NCBI GenBank assembly: GCA_016183835.1
Contig: JACPDV010000202.1
Coordinates: forward strand, 1 to 11,030
DNA: 11,030 bases
Source of the DNA: Armatimonadota bacterium
GTDB lineage: Bacteria; Armatimonadota; UBA10988
Reading direction: 5' to 3'
Shown: positions 6,224-11,030 of the stretch, in pieces
How positions within the stretch are numbered: position 1 is the first letter of the stretch
Layout: each line of letters starts with the position of its first letter
Program-made: the position numbers and the translations under genes
The notes under the pieces: generated by a model
Seen by the model: only the letters and a program-made list of their open reading frames with translations
What the model was told of the DNA's origin: nothing
The model's database searches: none

Positions 6224-9004
6224 ATGCCCCGCTGGTGCGTCTGCCTGCTGCTCCCCCTCGCCGCCTCCGCTCGCGACCTCGCCACCCGCGACGGGCTGCT
6301 CCTCCGCCTCGACGACCAGGGCGCCGTCACCGGCCTCCGCCTGGACCGGCAGGACCTCCGCCTGACCCGCCCCGGCGGCCTGTTCGTCGCCGACGTCGCC
6401 GGGCTCCCGGCCCGCGAGGACGAGCTGCTCGGCAACCCCGGGTTCGAGGCCGGCCCCACCGCGTGGAGCGCCGGGGCCGACTGGTCGCTCGACGACACTA
6501 CCGCCCACGCCGGCAAGCGCAGCATGAAGGTCAGCCTGGCGGAGAAGGGCCGCTCTGGCTCGCTCGCCGTGGAGCTGCCCGCGCAGCCCAACACGCCCTA
6601 CCGCGTGAGCCTGTGGATGAAGACCGCCGGCTGCGCCCCGGCTTACTACATCGTCCAGCTCGACGCCCAAGGGCGGGCCCGTGCCAGCCACCCGCAGATC
6701 TGCATCAGCCACGCCAACCTCAACAGCGACTGGTTCCACCTCACCACCGACGTCACCACCGCCCCCTTCTGCCGCACGCTGCGGGTCTACACCTGCATCT
6801 GGGAGCAGAGCGGCACTGCCTGGATCGACGACGCCTCGGTGGTCTGCCTGGCCGACGACTACCTCACCCCGCAGCAGCCCGCGCTCGGGCGCGTGGAGCC
6901 GGCCGCGGACGGCGCGAAGCTGACCTGGGAGTCTGCCGAGCAGCATCTCGCCATCGACGCCGTCTGGCACGCGGCGGCGGACCACCTCGAGCTCGCCGGA
7001 GAGGTGCGCGACACGTCGGGAGCCGACCGCGCGGTCGCCGTCTCATTCCGTTTGCCGATCGACGCCGCCGGCTGGACCTGGTACGACGATCTGCACAACC
7101 AGCAGACCATCGAGCCCGTCATCGGCTACGGTTCGGCGCGGGTCCTCGGCGAGCGGCGCACCATCGCGCTCTACCCCTTCGCCGCGCTCGGCAACCCGGA
7201 CGCCGCCCTCGCCCTGGCCGTGCCTCTGGACCAGCCGCGCATCTTCCGCCTGACCTATGACACGGTCCACGGCTACTGCCTCAACTACGAGTTCGGACTG
7301 GCTCGCGACGCCGCCAAGAACCCCAGCCGGGCCGCGTTCCGGTGCGTGCTCTACAGGCTGGATCCGCGCTGGGGCTTCCGCTCCGCCGCGCAACGTTACT
7401 ACGACCTGTTCCCCCAGTTCTTCACCCGGCGACTCGACCGCCTCGGCGGCGCCGGGTTCATGCAGGATGTGGAGGCCTGGGACCGCCCGGACATCCACCC
7501 CGCCGCGGTGTCGATCTGGGACTACTGGAAGCGCGAGGCCAACGACCTGCACCGCCGGGAGGGAACGAAGCTGTTCCAGTACACCGAGTTCTCCGGCTGG
7601 TGGGGCTGGGCGCTGGGGATCACGCCGGAGAAGGCCAAGGTGAAGCCCACGCCCGAGGAGGCCTGGCGGAACGTGGAGGCTATCGCGCGCGGCGAGGGGC
7701 CCAATCACGACGTGGCCCGCTGCGTCCTCAACTGCGCGCCCTACGGCCGCGACGGCAAGCCGCTCCTCCACGACAGCTACAACGCCGAATGGGGCGGCTA
7801 TATGTACCTTTGCAGCCCCGATCCCGAGATCGAGGGCATCGACGGCAAGCTCAACCGCGTCAGCCTGACCTACCAGCGCGAGGTAGCCCAGGTCGAGCCG
7901 AACAAGCTCGACGGCATGTACTACGACTGCGCCTTCGTCTTCGCCGTGGACAACTACCGCCGCGAGCACTTCCGCTGGGCCGATGCGCCGCTCGTCTTCG
8001 ACCACGTCACCAAGCAGCCGGTGCTGCCGATGCTGTTCTCCATCTTCGAGTGCGCCAAGGCCATCGCCGACGACATGCATGGCCGGGGCAAGCTCGTCAT
8101 CGCCAACTACAGCGTCACGGATCTGCCCACCGAGATGTACTGCGCGCTGTTCGTCGACCTGCTGGGCAACGAGATGCTGTGGACCTGGACCACTGACGCC
8201 AAGCTCTCGCTGCAGCGCGTGCTGGCCCACCAGAAGCCGATCAGCATGAGCTGGCAGGAGGCCAAGCTCGACTGGCCCGACGAGCGGAAGGAGCGCGAGC
8301 TGAAGCAGGCCATGTTCTACGGCACGTTCTACCAGCTCAGCCGGCTCGACCCCGTGATCCGCGAGCGCTGGGTGCCGCTCACCACGTTGCTGGCGGAGGC
8401 CGGCTGGGAGCCGCTCACCCTCGCCCACGCTGCGGGCGCAGCGCCCGTGCTGCTCGAGCGGTTCGGCCGCGCCGCCGACGGCAACCTGCACTTCACGCTG
8501 CGCAACGAGGGCGAGCAGGAGGCGGCGGTGACGCTGCGGCTCGAGGCGGCCAAGCTCGGTCTGGCTGCCGACGCCGACCTCTGGCTGGCGCGTGACTCGT
8601 GGGGCAGCGATCGGCTGCCGGTCGCGCACGGCGCGGCGGGCTGGACGGCGAAGCTGAGCGTGTCGGCGGGCGACACCGTGGTGCTGCGCGTGGGCACGGC
8701 GGCCGACCTGGCGCGCGACCAGCTCAGCGCGGTGCCGGACCTGCTATGGACCGCCGAGGCGTTCCGCGATGCGCTCGTGAAGGCCGGCGTGGCGGTCACG
8801 GCGCCGGACTACCCGGCGACTCGCGCGGCGCTGGCGGGCGTGGCGATCGAGCCTGCGGCGCTCCAGGCGCTCGCGGCGAGGCTGGCCGAGCCGCAACTGG
8901 CCGACCCCACGGACGAAAAGCGCGCCTGGGCGCGGCGGCTGCGCGAGACCACCTCACTGGCGCGGCGGCGGGTGGAGGCGGCAGGAGGCCTCGCGGCGCG
9001 GTGA
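6224..9004 (+). CDS. Secreted multidomain protein: CBM-like domain plus TIM-barrel glycoside hydrolase-like domain, family unassigned
   Basis: This is about 926 residues from ATG 6224. A short signal peptide (about 1-16) is followed by a small beta region. A CenC/CBM4_9-like jelly roll then spans about 71-207: it opens LLGNPGFEAG, has YRVSLWMKT in the middle and closes GTAWIDDASVVC. A galactose-mutarotase-like beta-sandwich (about 210-400) leads through RYYDLFPQFF to a probable TIM barrel (about 405-740). Barrel motifs are FQYTEFSGWWGW (E455), YNAEWGGY (E522), LDGMYYDC (D563, D568) and NEMLWTW (E650). The 'L-D-G-x-Y-Y-D' strand end recalls the nucleophile region of GH31/GH36-type and related barrels, but I cannot assign a GH family or a substrate. 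A C-terminal all-beta domain (about 743-850) and a helical tail follow. The start lies 79 bp after the PL26-like gene, suggesting the same operon and a shared substrate. Confidence 0.7.
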   Translation: MPRWCVCLLLPLAASARDLATRDGLLLRLDDQGAVTGLRLDRQDLRLTRPGGLFVADVAGLPAREDELLGNPGFEAGPTAWSAGADWSLDDTTAHAGKRSMKVSLAEKGRSGSLAVELPAQPNTPYRVSLWMKTAGCAPAYYIVQLDAQGRARASHPQICISHANLNSDWFHLTTDVTTAPFCRTLRVYTCIWEQSGTAWIDDASVVCLADDYLTPQQPALGRVEPAADGAKLTWESAEQHLAIDAVWHAAADHLELAGEVRDTSGADRAVAVSFRLPIDAAGWTWYDDLHNQQTIEPVIGYGSARVLGERRTIALYPFAALGNPDAALALAVPLDQPRIFRLTYDTVHGYCLNYEFGLARDAAKNPSRAAFRCVLYRLDPRWGFRSAAQRYYDLFPQFFTRRLDRLGGAGFMQDVEAWDRPDIHPAAVSIWDYWKREANDLHRREGTKLFQYTEFSGWWGWALGITPEKAKVKPTPEEAWRNVEAIARGEGPNHDVARCVLNCAPYGRDGKPLLHDSYNAEWGGYMYLCSPDPEIEGIDGKLNRVSLTYQREVAQVEPNKLDGMYYDCAFVFAVDNYRREHFRWADAPLVFDHVTKQPVLPMLFSIFECAKAIADDMHGRGKLVIANYSVTDLPTEMYCALFVDLLGNEMLWTWTTDAKLSLQRVLAHQKPISMSWQEAKLDWPDERKERELKQAMFYGTFYQLSRLDPVIRERWVPLTTLLAEAGWEPLTLAHAAGAAPVLLERFGRAADGNLHFTLRNEGEQEAAVTLRLEAAKLGLAADADLWLARDSWGSDRLPVAHGAAGWTAKLSVSAGDTVVLRVGTAADLARDQLSAVPDLLWTAEAFRDALVKAGVAVTAPDYPATRAALAGVAIEPAALQALAARLAEPQLADPTDEKRAWARRLRETTSLARRRVEAAGGLAAR

Positions 9005-9014
9005 GGGGTTGGGG

Positions 9015-9020
9015 TACAAT
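9015..9020 (+). promoter_or_regulatory. Candidate -10 element (TACAAT) in front of the MntA/HepT pair
   Basis: TACAAT matches the sigma-70 -10 consensus at 5 of 6 positions and stands out in GC-rich DNA. It lies in the 33-bp gap after the enzyme operon, 17 nt before ATG 9038. Transcription would start close to the SD sequence GGAG (9027-9030). No convincing -35 box is visible 17 bp upstream, so this is tentative. Confidence 0.35.
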
Positions 9021-9037
9021 GGCCGCGGAGATGCGCG

Positions 9038-9334
9038 ATGACGGTCGAGCAAGTACGGGCTATCCTGGCGGAGCATCGCCAGGAGCTGACGGCGATGGGC
9101 GTGCTGTCGCTGGAGGTCTTCGGCTCAGTGGCGCGCGGTGAAGCGGGGCCAGGGAGCGACGTGGATCTCCTGGTGGAGCTCGACCCGGACCAGCCGATCG
9201 ACCTGTTGGACTTCGTGCACATCCAGGGCGAACTGGAAGAGATGCTCGGCTGCGAAGTGGATCTGGTGGAGCGAGCGGCGGTGCGAGAGCGCTGGAGGCA
9301 GCGAGTGCTGGAGGAAGCGGTTCATGCCACGTAG
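9038..9334 (+). CDS. mntA: MntA-type nucleotidyltransferase antitoxin
   Basis: This is a 98-residue minimal nucleotidyltransferase. It has the signature GSVARGEAGPGSDVDLLVEL (G29-S30 with the metal-binding pair D41 and D43), and a third acidic residue is visible at D75 in CEVDLVERA. Length and motif order match MntA proteins, which neutralise the HepT toxin by transferring AMP to a tyrosine in the HepT active motif. The GGAG at 9027-9030, 7 nt upstream, supports ATG 9038. The stop overlaps the start of the following HepT gene by 11 bp, the usual arrangement of this toxin-antitoxin operon. It follows the secreted-enzyme gene by only 33 bp but is functionally unrelated to it. All three catalytic acids appear intact, so the antitoxin looks active. 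Confidence 0.9.
   Translation: MTVEQVRAILAEHRQELTAMGVLSLEVFGSVARGEAGPGSDVDLLVELDPDQPIDLLDFVHIQGELEEMLGCEVDLVERAAVRERWRQRVLEEAVHAT
9310..9315 (+). promoter_or_regulatory. Ribosome binding site (GGAGGA) inside mntA setting the HepT start
   Basis: GGAGGA lies 8 nt before ATG 9324, inside the last codons of mntA. The frame stays open upstream to 9138, but that extension is only the alternative frame of mntA. This SD, the 11-bp overlap and the usual HepT length all point to 9324 as the real start. Confidence 0.7.
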
Positions 9335-9680
9335 GGACTGGCCACTTCGTGTCCAGGACATGGTGGACGAGATCGAGAAGATCCAGCGGCACACGTCAGG
9401 GTCAGATCTGGCGAGCTTCGAGCAGGACGAGGTGCTTCAAGGCGACGTCATCTACCGCATTGGCATCCTCGGCGAGGCCGCGGCCAACATCCCGGACGAG
9501 CTCAAGGCGCGCTACCCCGACATTCCCTGGACAGACATACGCCGCTTCCGGAACTTCGTCACCCACGTCTACTTCGGCCTCGTCTCCGCTCGGATCTGGC
9601 GGGTGGTCTCCGAGCGGCTGGTTCCGCTGAGGGAACAGCTCCTCGCGCTGATGCAGGCCGAGGGGTTGCAGCGAGACTGA
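9324..9680 (+). CDS. hepT: HepT-like (DUF86) ribonuclease toxin
   Basis: This is a 118-residue, mostly helical protein of the HEPN/DUF86 type, starting MPRRDWPLRVQDMVDEIEKI. The diagnostic RX4HXY motif is present as RNFVTHVY (R76, H81, Y83), preceded by the typical IGEA-like helix, here RIGILGEAAANIP, and by IPWTDIRRF. In characterised HepT proteins this motif forms the RNase active site of a HEPN dimer, and its tyrosine is the residue AMPylated by MntA, here Y83. The active-site residues are intact. The gene overlaps mntA by 11 bp in the standard antitoxin-then-toxin order, so translational coupling is likely. Such modules are widespread in bacterial and archaeal chromosomes and are often gained by horizontal transfer. 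Nothing else in the window suggests a mobile element. Confidence 0.92.
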   Translation: MPRRDWPLRVQDMVDEIEKIQRHTSGSDLASFEQDEVLQGDVIYRIGILGEAAANIPDELKARYPDIPWTDIRRFRNFVTHVYFGLVSARIWRVVSERLVPLREQLLALMQAEGLQRD

Positions 9681-9743
9681 TCGGTAACGCCAGGCGAAGT
9701 TCCTCCAAACGAGAATCTAAGTCTCTGTTTTCCCATCATTCAC

Positions 9744-9772
9744 TTGACCGGCACTCGCCGGGCGGGCACACT
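9744..9772 (+). promoter_or_regulatory. Candidate sigma-70-type promoter for the response regulator
   Basis: TTGACC (9744-9749), matching 5 of 6 bases of the -35 consensus, is followed after 17 bp by CACACT (9767-9772), matching only 3 of 6 of the -10 consensus. It sits at the edge of the most AT-rich stretch of the window (about 9700-9745), just before the regulator gene, and would give a leader of about 100 nt. The -10 box is weak, so the call is tentative. Confidence 0.35.
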
Positions 9773-9832
9773 ACGGCGCTGGACGCTCGCTGGCCAGCCA
9801 ACTCGCGGGGTGACAGGAGGCTGGGAGGGCGA

Positions 9833-9856
9833 CCGGCCGCGCAGCCTGCCGGCCGG
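9833..9856 (+). promoter_or_regulatory. Leader hairpin upstream of the response regulator
   Basis: CCGGCCG (9833-9839) and CGGCCGG (9850-9856) form a perfect 7-bp G+C stem with a 10-nt loop, 8 nt before the SD run AAGGAAGGAAG. It matches no riboswitch class I know. It has no U-tract, so it is not a classical terminator. It could shape access to the SD or simply reflect GC richness. Confidence 0.35.
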
Positions 9857-9864
9857 CCCCGGGC

Positions 9865-9875
9865 AAGGAAGGAAG
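9865..9875 (+). promoter_or_regulatory. Strong purine-rich ribosome binding site of the response regulator
   Basis: AAGGAAGGAAG is a doubled SD-like run ending 5 nt before ATG 9881. It is the longest purine tract in front of any gene here and fixes the start of the receiver-domain protein. Confidence 0.6.
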
Positions 9876-9880
9876 TCGCA

Positions 9881-10246
9881 ATGCCGTACGTCCTGATCGC
9901 GGACGATGATGCCGACTGCCGCAAGCTCCTGGAGATGACGATTCGCGGCCTGGGCCTCGAAGTGGGAGCCGCTCCCGACGGCAAGGAGGCGGTGGCCCTG
10001 GCCCACCGGCGCAAGCCGGACCTGGTCATCCTCGATGTCAACATGCCGCACGTGGACGGGTTCGACGCCTGCCGCATGATCCGCGAGATCAAGGGGTGCG
10101 AGGAGGTGCCGATTATGGCGCTGACCTCGCTCGACGACGAGTTCGGCATTCAGGACGCCCGCAACGCCGGGTTCACGGACCTGATGTTCAAGCCCTGGCA
10201 GGTGCCGGTCCTGCAGGCGAGGGTCAAGGGCTTCCTGGGGTTGTAG
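9881..10246 (+). CDS. Single-domain response regulator (CheY-like receiver)
   Basis: This 121-residue protein is a receiver domain with nothing attached. The acidic pocket is D8-D9 (VLIADDDAD), the phospho-acceptor is D52 in VILDVNMP, the switch Thr is T82 in MALTS, and the conserved Lys is K104 in FKPW. All residues needed for phosphorylation are present. There is no DNA-binding or enzymatic output domain, so it would act by protein contact, as CheY- or Spo0F-like regulators do, or as a phosphorelay intermediate. No histidine kinase lies in the window, so its partner is unknown. It is separated from the toxin-antitoxin pair by 200 bp with its own candidate promoter, and it converges on the - strand protease-like gene with only 20 bp between stops. 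Confidence 0.92.
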   Translation: MPYVLIADDDADCRKLLEMTIRGLGLEVGAAPDGKEAVALAHRRKPDLVILDVNMPHVDGFDACRMIREIKGCEEVPIMALTSLDDEFGIQDARNAGFTDLMFKPWQVPVLQARVKGFLGL

Positions 10247-10266
10247 AGACCCGTCGGCGCCCGGCC

Positions 10267-11030
10267 TCACCGCCCCCGTGGCTTGACCGGCTGCCGGTAG
10301 TCGCCGATCGGCTCCAGGCAGACCGCCCCGCCCGGCGTGTTGTCGAGCGGTGACTCGGGCAGGTTCATCGTCTTCCCCTGGAACGTGATTCGCTCCAGCC
10401 TCGCCCGGCCCAGCGTCGTGCCCAGCTTGCGGAAGAACGGGAAGAGGTCCTCGCCCACCGCGATGGACACGTCCTCCACCATCTCGTCCCACGTCTCGGT
10501 GTGTGACGGGTCCTTCGCCCAGCGGGTCGAGCGGACCCAATACCAGCGCGGGTACCAGGTCGGGCCGTAGCGGTCGTCCAGCTTCTGCCAGACGAACCAA
10601 ATCTTCGTCCACGACGCGCTGTAGCCCCACTTCGCCCGGCCGACTTCGTTCTCGTACTCCTTGGCCAGGTCGAGCTGCGCGCCCTTCTGCCGCTCCAGGT
10701 CGAGGATGCTGTTGCAGTCACGGTTCGACTTGTTCGGGATGTCGCCGAAGAGCGCCTGGATCTTGCCCTGGAACCAGCCGGCGTGCGCCTCGCCCTGGTT
10801 GTGGTGCGGCGAGTCGCCGGCCAGCAGGCCCTGGTCGTTGCCCGGGCCGGAGAGCGTGTGCGCCATCTCGTGCGCGAAGACCCCCAGGATGCCGATGGGC
10901 TCGTAGGCGATCACGGCCGCCGCCTTCGGCCGGGGCTGGATCGCCCAGCCGCCGCCCGTGCCGCCGCAGATCACGATGGTGTAGGGCTCCGCGTGCATCC
11001 GGGTCGGCAGCCAGGCCTGCACCTGCCGCG
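10267..11030 (-). CDS. Putative zinc metallopeptidase with HEXXH...E motif (M60-like), N-terminus outside the window
   Basis: The open frame on the - strand ends at TGA (10269-10267) and remains open past the right edge, so it is partial. A GTG at 11022 lies in frame but without evidence for a start. The visible part is about 254 residues. It contains FAHEMAHTLSGPGND (HEMAH at 10872-10858) and, 22 residues after the second His, an acidic residue in GEAHAGWFQ (Glu codon 10791-10789). This HEXXHX(8-28)E spacing is the gluzincin pattern described for M60-like peptidases. Downstream WFVWQKLDDRYGPTWYPRWY and an aromatic helix region (DLFPFFRKLGTTL) resemble the helical part after the active site of M60 proteins. 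M60-like enzymes of known function cleave glycoproteins such as mucins. Another gluzincin family remains possible. The gene converges with the response regulator. Confidence 0.6.
   Translation of the reverse strand, partial: RQVQAWLPTRMHAEPYTIVICGGTGGGWAIQPRPKAAAVIAYEPIGILGVFAHEMAHTLSGPGNDQGLLAGDSPHHNQGEAHAGWFQGKIQALFGDIPNKSNRDCNSILDLERQKGAQLDLAKEYENEVGRAKWGYSASWTKIWFVWQKLDDRYGPTWYPRWYWVRSTRWAKDPSHTETWDEMVEDVSIAVGEDLFPFFRKLGTTLGRARLERITFQGKTMNLPESPLDNTPGGAVCLEPIGDYRQPVKPRGR

Noticed and set aside
4564..6594. 676-residue - strand frame
   Set aside because: It spans the boundary between two well-supported + strand genes, shows no domain and has shadow-like composition.
7043..8629. 528-residue - strand frame
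   Set aside because: It lies fully inside the unassigned GH-like gene on the opposite strand and has no recognisable motif.
9711..9731. GAGA...TCTC followed by TGTTTT as an intrinsic terminator for mntA/hepT
   Set aside because: The stem has only 4 bp with a 7-nt loop and the T-run is interrupted, too weak to call.
9681..9880. c-di-GMP or other known riboswitch in the response-regulator leader
   Set aside because: I searched by eye for GEMM-type and other conserved core motifs and found none.
9740..10630. 296-residue - strand frame across the response regulator
   Set aside because: It is antisense to the receiver domain, whose active-site residues are all present on the + strand, and it overlaps the protease-like gene in another frame.

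Overview
This is a very GC-rich bacterial window (by eye about 70% G+C), coding almost throughout and mostly on the + strand. The gene content is large secreted carbohydrate-active enzymes with accessory beta-domains, a MntA/HepT toxin-antitoxin pair, a stand-alone response regulator and a metalloprotease-like gene. This recalls uncultured Planctomycetota, Armatimonadota or related lineages. No rRNA, tRNA or marker gene is present to settle the phylum, so that placement is inference.

Positions 1-209 hold the 3' end of a small-domain gene of unknown function. Positions 260-9004 hold three large exported proteins on one strand, separated by only 67 and 79 bp, so probably one transcript. (A) is a clan GH-A-like glycoside hydrolase with an N-terminal discoidin-like domain, an FN3 domain and a C-terminal beta-sandwich. 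(B) is a PcRGLX/YetA-like (PL26-type) exo-rhamnogalacturonan lyase-like protein with a C-terminal LamG domain. (C) is a CBM-like domain joined to a TIM-barrel-like protein that I cannot place in a named GH family. Together they suggest extracellular or periplasmic attack on a complex polysaccharide, perhaps pectin-like if (B) keeps its family's specificity.

The most striking local feature is a perfect 58-bp head-to-tail duplication (426-541) inside gene A. Because 58 is not a multiple of 3, it breaks the frame. Deleting one copy restores a continuous protein of about 763 residues with a signal peptide. It is either a recent inactivating or reversible mutation or an assembly artefact.

Positions 9038-9680 encode an overlapping MntA (nucleotidyltransferase antitoxin) / HepT (RNase toxin) pair. 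After a 200-bp, locally AT-richer intergenic region with a candidate promoter and leader hairpin, a single-domain response regulator follows (9881-10246). Convergent to it, and running off the right edge, is a gene with a HEXXH...E motif resembling M60-type metallopeptidases (10267 to >11030, - strand).

No CRISPR array, insertion sequence, RNA gene or known riboswitch was seen. No stretch longer than about 200 bp lacks a gene.
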